Of a stretch of 64,000 bases of DNA, positions 26,487 to 35,389 are shown piece by piece. The first letter of the stretch is position 1; each line of letters begins with the position of its first letter. Where the stretch lies: positions 2,604,001 through 2,668,000 of the forward strand of contig JAXGMV010000001.1 in assembly GCA_040768445.1 (NCBI GenBank), given 5' to 3'. Both the position numbers and the translations under genes were made by a program. The notes beneath the pieces are model-generated. The model was given only the letters and a program-made list of their open reading frames with translations, was not told where the DNA came from and did no database searches. This stretch comes from JAXGMV01 sp040768445. Its GTDB lineage: Bacteria > Chloroflexota > Anaerolineae > Anaerolineales > Anaerolineaceae.

Positions 26487-27206
26487 TTATGGCGTTGCTG
26501 TTGCAGTAGGCGCTGCTGCTGTTCCCTGAGGTGTGATTGAAACAGCTCTTGTGGGTGTCGGCGTCACCATATTGACTTTCACCTTTAAAACCTGCCCAAA
26601 GTAAATGACATTCGTTTCATCAATGTCATTATCCTCAATAAGCAGTTCAACAGTTGTGTTGAATTTGGATGCAATCATGTCCAGGGAATCGCCAAGCTGC
26701 ACACGGTACTCGATTTCAGTCCCTCTTGCCAGACCGGTTGGAATGGGTGTCTCGGTTGGCATGGTTTGGTCTGGAGCAGGGATTAATATCTTCTGTCCAG
26801 GCTGAATATTGCAATCAACAAAGTTGTTAATACCAAGCAAGAGAGCCAACTCGACATCAAATTTGACTGCAATATCCCAGCAGGTATCATTTTCAAGGAC
26901 TTCGTATTCAAACGGGCCTGATGGTGTCAATGTCAAGGTCATGGTAGGTGTTTGAGTCTCGGTTGGTACCATCGTTGGCGTACTTGTCGGTGTGACTGGA
27001 GTTGGTGTAAAAGTACTGGTCGCAGTGGGGGTTGCTGTCGCAAAGAGATTCAATTTTGGTAAGCTTGACCCGCTCAGCCACATCACAATTGCCACCACTC
27101 CAATTACAACAAGCACTACAGCCAGTATTCCAATAATATACGGTAGAACCTGCTGCCTTTTTTTGTATCCATTTATGACATCTTGAGGATTTTCATTTTT
27201 TGCCAT
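26487..27206 (-). CDS. Membrane-anchored protein with two LysM domains
   Basis: The 239-residue protein has a short cytoplasmic N-terminus, a membrane segment (IIGILAVVLVVIGVVAIVMWL, about 24-44), and a Thr/Pro-rich linker. Two LysM domains follow: FEYEVLENDTCWDIAVKFDV...GQKILIP (about 99-147) and IEYRVQLGDSLDMIASKFNT...GQVLKVK (about 166-211). LysM domains bind N-acetylglucosamine-containing glycans such as peptidoglycan, so the protein probably ties the membrane to the wall. No catalytic domain is present. It is convergent with queG and 71 nt downstream of uvrA. Confidence 0.85.
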   Translation of the reverse strand: MAKNENPQDVINGYKKRQQVLPYIIGILAVVLVVIGVVAIVMWLSGSSLPKLNLFATATPTATSTFTPTPVTPTSTPTMVPTETQTPTMTLTLTPSGPFEYEVLENDTCWDIAVKFDVELALLLGINNFVDCNIQPGQKILIPAPDQTMPTETPIPTGLARGTEIEYRVQLGDSLDMIASKFNTTVELLIEDNDIDETNVIYFGQVLKVKVNMVTPTPTRAVSITPQGTAAAPTATATP

Positions 27207-27276
27207 AGTGTTTTTTCCTGTTTTATAACATCCTGTTTCATATCTATCCTGCTTTTGCTTTGTTATTCTAACATAA

Positions 27277-30189
27277 TTATTTTGTCAATGATTTTGCCGG
27301 TTTTTCATGACAGGCCATATATTCACACAGGTACTGACCAGTGTATGACCTTGGTTCCTGCATCAGCGCCTCTGGTGTTCCAGTGAAGATTACTTCACCA
27401 CCCCGGTCACCGCCTTCTGGTCCCAGGTCAATAACATGATCTGCCACTTTTATAATATCGAGATTGTGCTCGATAATCAAGACAGTATTTCCCGTGTCAA
27501 CCAGTCTTTGCAGTACCTCAATCAATTTATGAACATCAGCGGCGTGCAAACCCACTGATGGCTCATCCAGGACATAAATCGTTTTTCCGGTCGCCCGTCT
27601 GGATAGTTCTTTTGCCAACTTAACTCTCTGAGCTTCACCACCAGACAGGGTCGGCGCAGATTGTCCTATGCGAATGTATCCAAGGCCAACATCGTTAAGT
27701 GTCTGTAATCGATTCCAGATTGAAGGAAAAGAGGCGAATACCTCCATAGCTTTCTCAACTGTCAAATCCAGCACATCCGCGATAGAAAGACCCTTAAATT
27801 TTACTTGCAGTGTCTCTCGATTGAACCGCGCACCATGGCACACGTCGCAAGGAACGTAGACATCAGGCAGAAACTGCATCTCAATTCTTAACTGTCCCTG
27901 CCCCTGGCAGGCTTCGCACCTGCCACCATGGATATTAAAGGAGAATCTGCCCGCCTTGTAGCCTCTTATTTTGCTCTCGTTGGTTTCAGTGAATAATTTG
28001 CGAATATCATCAAACACACCAGTATATGTGCCCGGGTTTGAACGCGGTGTCCGACCAATAGGACTCTGGTCAATATTGATGATTTTATCGACAGCGTCTA
28101 ATCCCAAAATTTCATCGTGTTCGCCAGGCAGTGTGTGCGCGCCGTGCAGACGTCGCGCAAGTTCCTTATGAAAAATGTCTACCATCAGCGTTGATTTACC
28201 AGAACCCGATACACCGGTAATGCATATCAACTTTCCCAGCGGTATTGAAACATCCAGATTCTTGAGGTTGTTTGCTCTTGCACCTTTTATTGTCAATGCA
28301 AGACCATTCCCGGCTCTACGTTCCTCAGGAACTGGAACCGTTATTCGACGTGAAAGGTAAGCGCCTGTCAAAGATTCTTCTGTGTCTAAAACATCCTGGA
28401 GGGTGCCATTAACGATCACCTCACCACCATGCTCGCCTGCTCCTGGGCCAAGGTCAACTATCCAGTCAGCTGAAGTAATGGTCTCTTCATCATGTTCTAC
28501 AACGAGCACCGTGTTCCCAATATCTCGCAAATTCCGTAGTGTAGCTAGAAGCCGGCTGTTATCACGCGGGTGTAAGCCAATGGATGGCTCATCGAGAACA
28601 TACAAAACACCCATCAGCTTAGAACCGATCTGCGTAGCCAATCGAATACGTTGTGCTTCTCCACCCGATAATGACCCTGCTGAGCGATTCAAGGTAAGGT
28701 AATCCAACCCTACATCGACCAAAAATTTTAACCGCGTGATGATTTCTTTGAGGACACGGTCAGCAATTAAGAGTTGTGTGGATGTGAGTATTTTGTTCTG
28801 GTTAGCAAGTTTCTGCACCCAGATTTGTGTCCTATTGATCGGCCAGCTGGTCACATCGTAAATGTTGAAGCCATCAATGGTCACTGCAAGTACTTCTGGT
28901 CTAAGGCGCTTACCGTTACACGTTGGACAAGGTTTTTCTGACATAAATTCGGAGATCTTATTGCGAATAAATTCTGATTGTGTCTCGCGATACCGTCTTT
29001 CCAGGTTAGGTATGACTCCCTCAAATGCTGATTTATAGCTGTAATTTCGGTCATTCCTGCCATCAATTTTGATTGGAATCTCTTGTTCACCTGTGCCATA
29101 TAAAATTTTCGATACTTTTTCTTCATCCAATTCTGCGATTGGTCTATCCAAATCTATCTTGTAATAATCAGACACAGCTTCCAGGTACTGCCAGTAATAA
29201 CCATTTTGATCTTTAGAGTTATTCCATTCCAGAGCGATGATTGCACCTTCATTGAATGAACGGTCTTTGTCCGGAATTAGGATGTCCGGATCAATTTCAA
29301 GCTTATGACCAATACCCTGGCAGTCAGGGCAAGCGCCATGAGGTGTATTGAATGAGAAGGTGCGTGGCTCAATTTCAGCCAGGCTGACACCATGCTCAGG
29401 GCAAGCTAAAAACTCCGAAAACTGCATGTCCACCGGTTTATCTCCGCTGACATCACTGATGGTTACGTACCCGTCCCCCAGTTTCAGGGCAGTTTCAACC
29501 GAATCAGTCAATCGAGAGACAAATAACTCAAACTCCTGTTTGTCATCCTTTGCAGGAATAATGAGGCGATCTATAACGGCTTCAACCGTGTGAATTTTAT
29601 AGCGGTCAAGCTTAATCTCATCATCGACATTGTATACTGTACCATCTACACGCAACCTGACAAAACCTGCTTTGCGGATTTCTTCAAATACTGCCTGGTA
29701 AGTTCCTTTTCTACCACGAACAATAGGTCCAAGCACCAGGAAACGTGTTCCTTCAGGCAATTTCCAGATTGTGTCAACAATCTCCTGCGCAGATTGTTTG
29801 CTGACAAGCCGACCGCAGACTGGACAGTGGGGCTCGCCAACCCGTGCGAACAATAGACGCAGGTAATCGTAGATCTCGGTAACTGTGCCGACTGTTGATC
29901 TGGGGTTATGAGAAGTAGCCTTTTGATCAATAGCCACAGCCGGCGAAAGTCCTTCAATCAGGTCAACATCTGGTTTATCCATCTGTCCAAGAAACTGCCT
30001 GGCGTAGGCTGATAATGATTCAACATACCTGCGCTGACCTTCAGCAAAAATAGTGTCAAAAGCCAAAGATGATTTTCCGGAACCGGACAGGCCTGTAATA
30101 ACAACAAGTTTGTCACGCGGAATCTCAAGTGAGATATTTTTTAAATTATGTTCCCTGGCTCCAACAACACGAATAACATTCTGTGACAT
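27277..30189 (-). CDS. uvrA: UvrABC system protein A
   Basis: At 970 residues it is a full-length UvrA. The first Walker A is GLSGSGKSS (about 33-41) and the second GVSGSGKSTLMVDIF near residue 650. ABC signatures LSGGEAQRIRLA and LSGGEAQRVKLA and zinc-finger cysteines (CPVCGRL, CPDCQG, CPTCNGKRLRPE, CEACQGQGQLR, CDVCHGARFNRE) are present. UvrA scans DNA for bulky lesions and loads UvrB; uvrB and uvrC are not in the window. A TGATATAAT lies at 30236-30244 upstream on this strand. Confidence 0.98.
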   Translation of the reverse strand: MSQNVIRVVGAREHNLKNISLEIPRDKLVVITGLSGSGKSSLAFDTIFAEGQRRYVESLSAYARQFLGQMDKPDVDLIEGLSPAVAIDQKATSHNPRSTVGTVTEIYDYLRLLFARVGEPHCPVCGRLVSKQSAQEIVDTIWKLPEGTRFLVLGPIVRGRKGTYQAVFEEIRKAGFVRLRVDGTVYNVDDEIKLDRYKIHTVEAVIDRLIIPAKDDKQEFELFVSRLTDSVETALKLGDGYVTISDVSGDKPVDMQFSEFLACPEHGVSLAEIEPRTFSFNTPHGACPDCQGIGHKLEIDPDILIPDKDRSFNEGAIIALEWNNSKDQNGYYWQYLEAVSDYYKIDLDRPIAELDEEKVSKILYGTGEQEIPIKIDGRNDRNYSYKSAFEGVIPNLERRYRETQSEFIRNKISEFMSEKPCPTCNGKRLRPEVLAVTIDGFNIYDVTSWPINRTQIWVQKLANQNKILTSTQLLIADRVLKEIITRLKFLVDVGLDYLTLNRSAGSLSGGEAQRIRLATQIGSKLMGVLYVLDEPSIGLHPRDNSRLLATLRNLRDIGNTVLVVEHDEETITSADWIVDLGPGAGEHGGEVIVNGTLQDVLDTEESLTGAYLSRRITVPVPEERRAGNGLALTIKGARANNLKNLDVSIPLGKLICITGVSGSGKSTLMVDIFHKELARRLHGAHTLPGEHDEILGLDAVDKIINIDQSPIGRTPRSNPGTYTGVFDDIRKLFTETNESKIRGYKAGRFSFNIHGGRCEACQGQGQLRIEMQFLPDVYVPCDVCHGARFNRETLQVKFKGLSIADVLDLTVEKAMEVFASFPSIWNRLQTLNDVGLGYIRIGQSAPTLSGGEAQRVKLAKELSRRATGKTIYVLDEPSVGLHAADVHKLIEVLQRLVDTGNTVLIIEHNLDIIKVADHVIDLGPEGGDRGGEVIFTGTPEALMQEPRSYTGQYLCEYMACHEKPAKSLTK

Positions 30190-30235
30190 ATATAAATACT
30201 TTCCTGATAGAGTTTTGGCTGAGAAGCCAACCTCT

Positions 30236-30244
30236 AATTATATC
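30236..30244 (-). promoter_or_regulatory. Candidate extended -10 promoter of uvrA
   Basis: The minus strand reads TGATATAAT across 30236-30244, a consensus extended -10 some 45 nt before the uvrA start. It lies inside a weak inverted repeat, CCTCT(9)AGAGG, at 30230-30248. No recognisable LexA box is seen. Confidence 0.45.
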
Positions 30245-30378
30245 AGAGGCAGGGTTTCCCAACCGAATCGCATTTTTTATATGCTGCTTTTAGGACATTT
30301 TTATTTGGCTATAACTATTTTCATTTTGTTAGCTGAATATTATGCCAGGAGAAAATGCAATAGCGTTTCATTGATTTA

Positions 30379-30387
30379 TGCTATATT
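30379..30387 (+). promoter_or_regulatory. Candidate extended -10 promoter of the UMF1-like gene
   Basis: TGCTATATT (30379-30387) matches the extended -10 form 32 nt before the ATG at 30419. A -35 hexamer is not apparent. Confidence 0.4.
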
Positions 30388-30418
30388 CAATTAACATTTT
30401 TTTTAATCGGAGGGAAGA

Positions 30419-31768
30419 ATGCAGACTATTGAGCATAAAAAGACCATTACTGCCTGGACAATGTACGATTGGGCAAACTCCACCTTTGCTACATCCATCA
30501 TGGCTGCCGTACTGCCTGTCTATTACTCAAGTGTTGCATCACAAGGTCTTGCCCCAAACATCGCCACCGCCAACTGGGCGTTTACAACCACTATTGCCCT
30601 GATCATCGTGGCAATCGCAGGACCAATCTTAGGTGCGATGGCAGATTTTTCAGGTAAGAAGAAACGCTTCATGTCTGCTTTTGTCTTGCTCGGTGTAACA
30701 GCGACAGCCCTTTTGTATTTTGTCTCAACTGGCGATTGGCTTCTCGCTTCCGTAATTTATATCTTTGGTAATATCGGTTTTTCAGGCGCAAATGTTTTCT
30801 ATGATTCTTTGCTGCCGCATATCACTACGGAGGATGAAATTGACCAGGTCTCATCGCGTGGATATGCAATGGGCTATTTGGGCGGCGGTATTCTGTTGGC
30901 TGTCAATCTGGCGATGATCTTGTTCTTACCCGGCATACTGCCTAACATCTTCCCGGCTCTTGCCGCTTATTCTGAGGGTGATTTAACAACCTTGATGACA
31001 CGACTATCATTCTTAACCGTCGCAGTGTGGTGGTTTGTTTTTACAATTCCACTCTGGCTTCATGTCAAAGAGCCGCCCAGACGAATTAATGAATCGGAAA
31101 GAGGAAAAACCATCTTCAATGCCAGTCTTGGACGTCTGTACAACACATTTAAAGACATACGCCGCTACAAAGAGTTGCTGAAATTTCTGATTGCTTTTTG
31201 GCTCTACAACAACGGCATTGGCACGATCATCTTCATGGCAACCATTTACGGCACAGAATTGGGTTTCAGCAGCACAGTGACCATCGGCACCCTCTTGATG
31301 GTTCAGTTTGTGGCAATACCATTTGCATTTCTCTTTGGCTGGCTTGCTAAAAAAATTGGAACTAAACCATCAATTTTGCTGTCGATTAGCATATATACCC
31401 TAATTGCCATTGGTGGTTATTTTTTGCAGACCCCTGTTCACTTTTTCCTCTTGGGGTTTGCAGTTGGAACTGTCCAGGGTGGCAGTCAGGCTTTGAGTCG
31501 TTCGCTCTTCGGGCGTATGCTCCCGAAAAGTAAATCTGCTGAATTTTACAGCTTCTTTAGCGTGAGTGAGAAAATCGCAGGCACAGCCGGTCCACTATTG
31601 TTCGGCATTGTCAGCCGCATCATGGGTGGCAGCCGGTTAAGCATTGTTTCGCTAATTATCTTCTTCTTTACTGGCGGAATTCTGCTTTATTTTGTCAATG
31701 AAAAAGAAGGCATCAGGGTCGCTCAAGAAGAAGAGACTATGCTGCAGCAGACGGTCAATGCCGCCTGA
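30419..31768 (+). CDS. UMF1/Atg22-like MFS transporter
   Basis: The 449-residue protein has about 12 membrane segments and the MFS arrangement. The opening ITAWTMYDWANSTFATSIMAAVLPVYY is the mark of the UMF1 group related to fungal Atg22 vacuolar efflux permeases. GAMADFSGKKKRFM is the loop 2-3 MFS motif and QGGSQALSRSLFGRMLP is a conserved element in the second half. GGAGG six bases ahead fixes the start. Atg22 exports amino acids in yeast; bacterial substrates are unknown. It converges on ruvA with 3 nt between stops. Confidence 0.88.
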   Translation: MQTIEHKKTITAWTMYDWANSTFATSIMAAVLPVYYSSVASQGLAPNIATANWAFTTTIALIIVAIAGPILGAMADFSGKKKRFMSAFVLLGVTATALLYFVSTGDWLLASVIYIFGNIGFSGANVFYDSLLPHITTEDEIDQVSSRGYAMGYLGGGILLAVNLAMILFLPGILPNIFPALAAYSEGDLTTLMTRLSFLTVAVWWFVFTIPLWLHVKEPPRRINESERGKTIFNASLGRLYNTFKDIRRYKELLKFLIAFWLYNNGIGTIIFMATIYGTELGFSSTVTIGTLLMVQFVAIPFAFLFGWLAKKIGTKPSILLSISIYTLIAIGGYFLQTPVHFFLLGFAVGTVQGGSQALSRSLFGRMLPKSKSAEFYSFFSVSEKIAGTAGPLLFGIVSRIMGGSRLSIVSLIIFFFTGGILLYFVNEKEGIRVAQEEETMLQQTVNAA

Positions 31769-31771
31769 GTA

Positions 31772-32350
31772 TTAAGTAGAAAAATATTGTAAAGCTAATC
31801 TCAAGCGCTCTTCAAGGTCCTGGGGCGCGTCTTTGGGTAAGTTCTGCACGGCAGTCTGTGCTTCAACAACACTATAGCCCAGTGTAACAAGCGCATCCAT
31901 TAACTGCATGTCAACACTGTCTGGTCTGATAGTCTCCAACTCCAGATCATCAGGTTTGAATTTACCCTGCAGGTGAAGAACAATCTTTTGAGCATTTTTC
32001 TTGCCAATACCAGGTACTCTGGCAAATAATTCGGGTTGTTCATTAAACACTGCCCTGCGAATTGCATCGGTAGACAGGTTCGAGATTACAGCCAGGGCAA
32101 GCTTGGGACCAATGCCATTTACCGCCAGAATATAATCATAGTATTGACATTCTGCTTTGGTTTCAAAACCAAATAATGTCAATGAGTCCTCTCTGACAAT
32201 AAGAGCAGTGTACAGCAGTATGGTATGCCCAATCTTTACTGAGGCTACGGTAGAAGATGTTACAAAAATTTTTAAACCGATACCCCCTACCATAACCACC
32301 ACTGAATCCTGCTGGATCTCAATGATTTCACCTTGCACATTAGATATCAT
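31772..32350 (-). CDS. ruvA: Holliday junction DNA helicase subunit RuvA
   Basis: The 192-residue protein has the OB-fold domain I (MISNVQGEIIEIQQDSVVVMVGGIGLKI), helix-hairpin-helix pairs with LAVNGIGPKLALAVIS and FARVPGIGKKNAQKIVLHL, and the C-terminal domain III that contacts RuvB (MDALVTLGYSVVEAQTAVQ). RuvA binds four-way junctions as a tetramer. ruvC is two genes upstream in the same orientation, but ruvB is not in the window. Confidence 0.97.
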   Translation of the reverse strand: MISNVQGEIIEIQQDSVVVMVGGIGLKIFVTSSTVASVKIGHTILLYTALIVREDSLTLFGFETKAECQYYDYILAVNGIGPKLALAVISNLSTDAIRRAVFNEQPELFARVPGIGKKNAQKIVLHLQGKFKPDDLELETIRPDSVDMQLMDALVTLGYSVVEAQTAVQNLPKDAPQDLEERLRLALQYFST

Positions 32351-32357
32351 ATCCGCC

Positions 32358-33188
32358 TCATTTACCCTGATGATATTGCTTTACCCGTTGCCTGTTAAAA
32401 TATTCATACAATAGGACGCCTGTAGCTATGGATAAATTAAGGGAGTCTGACTTGCCCATCATTGGGATTCTGAGTAATTTTGAGCAATTTGAGACTACCT
32501 CTTCTGGTAATCCTTCACGTTCTGATCCCATCAAAAAGATCATTCGTTCTGGATAATCAAACTCAACATAATCCAGCGCTGCCTTATCAGAACTACCTGC
32601 TACCATTATCGCATGTTGTCTTGTCCAATCCAAAAACTTATCACTTCTGACTTTTATAATATTGACTGAAAAGAGTGCTCCCATGCTGGCTCTGACAGAA
32701 TTGGGATCATATGGGTCAGTCGCCTGATCCAATAAAAACAGATACTGGCAGCCAACTGCGTCACAGGTGCGGATGATAGTGCCCAGGTTACCCGGGTCAG
32801 CTACAGCAAACAGTGCTAACCCAAAATTTACTTCACTGTGTTCAAGGTCTTCTATGTACATTTGCTTCTGTTTGATGACGGCAGCAATTCCTTGAGGACC
32901 ATCTTTTAGCGAAATGCTTTCAAAGACCTGGTTATTTACTTCAAGGATGTTTACACCAGATTGTTCGCATGTGCCGACAAGTTTTCGCCCAAAATCGCTG
33001 TTTAACAGCTCTGGGCACCAGATCAGCTCTTGAAATGCCATGCCTGCTTCAAGTGCTTCACCGACAATTTTTAATCCTTCAATATAGGCTAATCCTGACG
33101 CCTCACGCGCTTTTCTGTTGCGTAATTTGCGGATGTTTTTTATCTTTGCGTTGGATAGGCTGGTGATCACTGTTGTTGACATGAGCAT
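32358..33188 (-). CDS. TrmH/SpoU family RNA 2'-O-methyltransferase
   Basis: About 276 residues with an N-terminal substrate-binding region (SLSNAKIKNIRKLRNRKAREASGLAYIEGLKIV) and a C-terminal SPOUT knot domain. The family motifs are ADPGNLGTIIRTCDAVG (motif 1), MIFLMGSEREGLPEEV (motif 2) and IPMMGKSDSLNLSIATGVLLYE (motif 3). This layout matches the RlmB/TsnR-like group that methylates rRNA ribose. A GTG at 33191 and ATGs at 33188 and 33182 are all possible starts; the 33188 ATG overlaps the ruvC stop. Confidence 0.92.
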   Translation of the reverse strand: MLMSTTVITSLSNAKIKNIRKLRNRKAREASGLAYIEGLKIVGEALEAGMAFQELIWCPELLNSDFGRKLVGTCEQSGVNILEVNNQVFESISLKDGPQGIAAVIKQKQMYIEDLEHSEVNFGLALFAVADPGNLGTIIRTCDAVGCQYLFLLDQATDPYDPNSVRASMGALFSVNIIKVRSDKFLDWTRQHAIMVAGSSDKAALDYVEFDYPERMIFLMGSEREGLPEEVVSNCSKLLRIPMMGKSDSLNLSIATGVLLYEYFNRQRVKQYHQGK

Positions 33189-33679
33189 CACTCAGATAAT
33201 TGGATGATCTTACGACTATGCATGTGGCACACAGCAGCAGCCAAAGCGTCTGCTGCATCATCAGGCTGTGGAATTTCATCCAACTGCAGAATTTCTTTGA
33301 CCATGTATTGAACCTGTTTTTTATCTGCATTGCCGTATCCGGCAACTGCTTGTTTTATTTCAACTGGTGCATATTCATAAACAGGAACACCCGCCAAAGC
33401 GAAACACAAAATGATAACCCCGCGTGCTTCACCAACTAAAAGCGCTGTCTTCACATTCTTTTGAAAAAAAAGTTTCTCCACCGCACAACTAGATGGGCGG
33501 TGGAGTGTTATTAGACTGTTCAACTGATTGAATAAAAGCTTGAGACGATCTTCCTGCTTTATGTTTGCTGGTGTTCGAATCACTCCGTAGTCAATTGTTA
33601 CCAGGCTGCCCCTGGTTGATTCATCTAAAACACTGTAACCAGTTATTGCTGTGCCGGGGTCAATTCCAAACACCACCAT
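33188..33679 (-). CDS. ruvC: Crossover junction endonuclease RuvC
   Basis: The 163-residue resolvase begins MVVFGIDPGTAITGYSVLD with the first catalytic Asp, then VEKLFFQKNVKTA (Glu) and the C-terminal PDDAADALAAAVCHMH with the last two aspartates. All four acidic residues of the RNase H-like site are present. It cleaves Holliday junctions with RuvAB. It lies between yebC and the SpoU methyltransferase, overlapping the latter by one to four bases. Confidence 0.97.
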   Translation of the reverse strand: MVVFGIDPGTAITGYSVLDESTRGSLVTIDYGVIRTPANIKQEDRLKLLFNQLNSLITLHRPSSCAVEKLFFQKNVKTALLVGEARGVIILCFALAGVPVYEYAPVEIKQAVAGYGNADKKQVQYMVKEILQLDEIPQPDDAADALAAAVCHMHSRKIIQLSE

Positions 33680-33684
33680 TGGAT

Positions 33685-34440
33685 TTATTCTTCTTCGAGA
33701 GCTGCCATTGCTTCGTCAGAAACTTTGAGATTATGGAATACATTCTGGATGTCATCCATATCCTCCAGGGCATCTACTGTTTTTAATACCTGCAGGGTGT
33801 CGCCCACTGATAATTCAATCTCCTGGTTAGGAATCATTCGCAAACCAGCATCATCAATTTTTACCTTTGCGTCATTCAGTTTGGTGTTTAGAATCTTGAA
33901 AGATTCAACAGGGGCAGTGATATAGTAAGTATCACCATCCTCGGTTACATCATCCGCTCCACCGTCAACAGCAAGTTCAAATACACTGTCAAAATCGATA
34001 CTATCAGCTGGTATCTCAAATACTGCTGCTTTTTTAAACTGCCATGCCACAGAACCTGCTTCACCCATGCCTCCGCCCGATCTGCTCAAGGTATGTCTGA
34101 TTTCAGCCACTGTCCTGTTCCTGTTTTCAGTAACACATTCCATCATCAACGCGATGCCATGAGGGCCATAACCTTCATAATAAATTTCCTCATAATTTAC
34201 ACCTTCTTTATCATCGCCGGAGCCACGTTTTATTGCCCTTTCAATATTTTCTTTGGGCATGTTTTGACTTTTAGCATTGTCGACAGCAATCCTCAAACGC
34301 ATATTAGCATCTGGGTCTCCGCCGCCTTCGCGCGCCGCAATGACAATCTCTCTGGTAATTCTGGTGAACAATTGCCCGCGCTTTGCATCGGCAGCACCTT
34401 TCTTGCGCTTAATTGTCGACCACTTATTATGACCTGACAT
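33685..34440 (-). CDS. yebC: YebC/PmpR family protein
   Basis: The 251-residue protein has the YebC signature: MSGHNKWSTIKRKKGAADAKRGQLFTRITREI at the N-terminus, NMPKENIERAIKRGSG, and YEEIYYEGYGPHGIALMMECVTENRNRT. Members were described as transcriptional regulators, and recent work links the family to translation of proline-rich or otherwise stalling sequences. The yebC-ruvC-ruvA neighbourhood is conserved in many bacteria. An extended -10 promoter stands upstream at 34489-34497. Confidence 0.96.
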   Translation of the reverse strand: MSGHNKWSTIKRKKGAADAKRGQLFTRITREIVIAAREGGGDPDANMRLRIAVDNAKSQNMPKENIERAIKRGSGDDKEGVNYEEIYYEGYGPHGIALMMECVTENRNRTVAEIRHTLSRSGGGMGEAGSVAWQFKKAAVFEIPADSIDFDSVFELAVDGGADDVTEDGDTYYITAPVESFKILNTKLNDAKVKIDDAGLRMIPNQEIELSVGDTLQVLKTVDALEDMDDIQNVFHNLKVSDEAMAALEEE

Positions 34441-34488
34441 GCTAAAACTCCTTTAAAAATCACAGGTTACGGGAAAATTTATCGACCA

Positions 34489-34497
34489 ATTATACCA
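34489..34497 (-). promoter_or_regulatory. Candidate extended -10 promoter of the yebC-ruvC-trmH-ruvA run
   Basis: The minus strand reads TGGTATAAT across 34489-34497, a consensus extended -10 about 50 nt before the yebC start. A -35 element is weak. Confidence 0.5.
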
Positions 34498-34527
34498 TGC
34501 AATAAAACCAGACATACCTAACCAACA

Positions 34528-35298
34528 TCAACTCACAGGTTCAGTGACAACCGAATTGTGCAAAACACCAATACCCTCAATATCAATTTCCAGGGTATCG
34601 CCTGGATTAATTATTGAAACACCGGCTGGTGTCCCCGTGAGAATGACGTCTCCTGGCAGCAGGGTCATGATTGAAGATAGAAAAACAACAAGCTGATTGA
34701 CCGTGTAAATCATCTCCCTTGTAGAAACCATTTGACGTATTTCATTGTTTACACGGCAGGTGATTAGAGCATCTGATACATCAAGATCAGTTTCTATCCA
34801 GGGTCCCAGCGGGCAAAATGTATCGAAGGCTTTTGCCCTTGTCCATTGACCATCTTTAATTTGCAAGTCACGTGCAGTGATATCCGCAGCACAGGTATAA
34901 CCAAAAATATGGGACTCTACATCTATAGTATTAATCCACTTTCCTGTTTTACCAATAACCACAGCCAACTCTGCTTCGTGCTCAACTCGGCTTGATTGAG
35001 GCGGCAGCATGATGCGGTCCTTGTGACCAATAACTGACGTACCGGGCTTCAAAAATATTGGTGGCGAATCAGGCATCTCACCACCCATTTCTTTAACATG
35101 CCCCATGTAATTTTTTCCAACACCAATAATTTTTGAAGGTTTTATCGGCGGTAATAGTTTAATTATCGACAATTCAATCGTCGCTTCCTTGCGGCGATAT
35201 TCACCAAAAATATCCCCTTCTATCTCGCCAACCTTATCGCCTAACATCCAACCATTTTTGACCAAACCTGATGACTCTTGATATCTCAAGTATCTCAT
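34528..35298 (-). CDS. Fumarylacetoacetate hydrolase (FAH) family protein
   Basis: The frame extends upstream to 35511, but AGGAG six bases ahead of the ATG at 35298 gives the natural start MRYLRYQESSGLVKNGWMLG and 256 residues. The FAH fold is seen in GVGKNYMGHVKEMGG, the metal-binding EHEAELAVVIGKTG, GYTCAADITARDLQ, FDTFCPLGPW and ILTGTPAGVSIINPGD. Members hydrolyse or decarboxylate acyl-pyruvates or 2-keto acids such as oxaloacetate. Substrate is unknown. It is divergent from a membrane-anchored protein, with a perfect inverted repeat between. Confidence 0.92.
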   Translation of the reverse strand: MRYLRYQESSGLVKNGWMLGDKVGEIEGDIFGEYRRKEATIELSIIKLLPPIKPSKIIGVGKNYMGHVKEMGGEMPDSPPIFLKPGTSVIGHKDRIMLPPQSSRVEHEAELAVVIGKTGKWINTIDVESHIFGYTCAADITARDLQIKDGQWTRAKAFDTFCPLGPWIETDLDVSDALITCRVNNEIRQMVSTREMIYTVNQLVVFLSSIMTLLPGDVILTGTPAGVSIINPGDTLEIDIEGIGVLHNSVVTEPVS

Positions 35299-35323
35299 TT
35301 TTTGCTCCTGCAGTTTTTCTATG

Positions 35324-35356
35324 GTGTAGTTTAACATAAACCATGTTAAACTACAC
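35324..35356. repeat. Perfect 14-bp inverted repeat between divergent genes
   Basis: GTGTAGTTTAACAT (35324-35337) and ATGTTAAACTACAC (35343-35356) are exact inverse copies separated by 5 bp. It sits in the 91-bp space between the FAH gene and the plus-strand gene at 35390, where both promoters should lie. It may be an operator or an RNA hairpin; T-runs for termination are absent. Confidence 0.8.
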
Positions 35357-35389
35357 ATTATCCGTAACAGAACCGGTGACAGGCTTTTA

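Noticed and set aside
26900..27060. Simple-sequence repeat in the LysM gene
   Set aside because: It encodes the Thr/Pro linker common to exported proteins here, so the repetition is explained by protein composition.
28382..28702. Open frame of 106 codons on the plus strand
   Set aside because: Antisense to the conserved ABC core of uvrA; no independent coding evidence.
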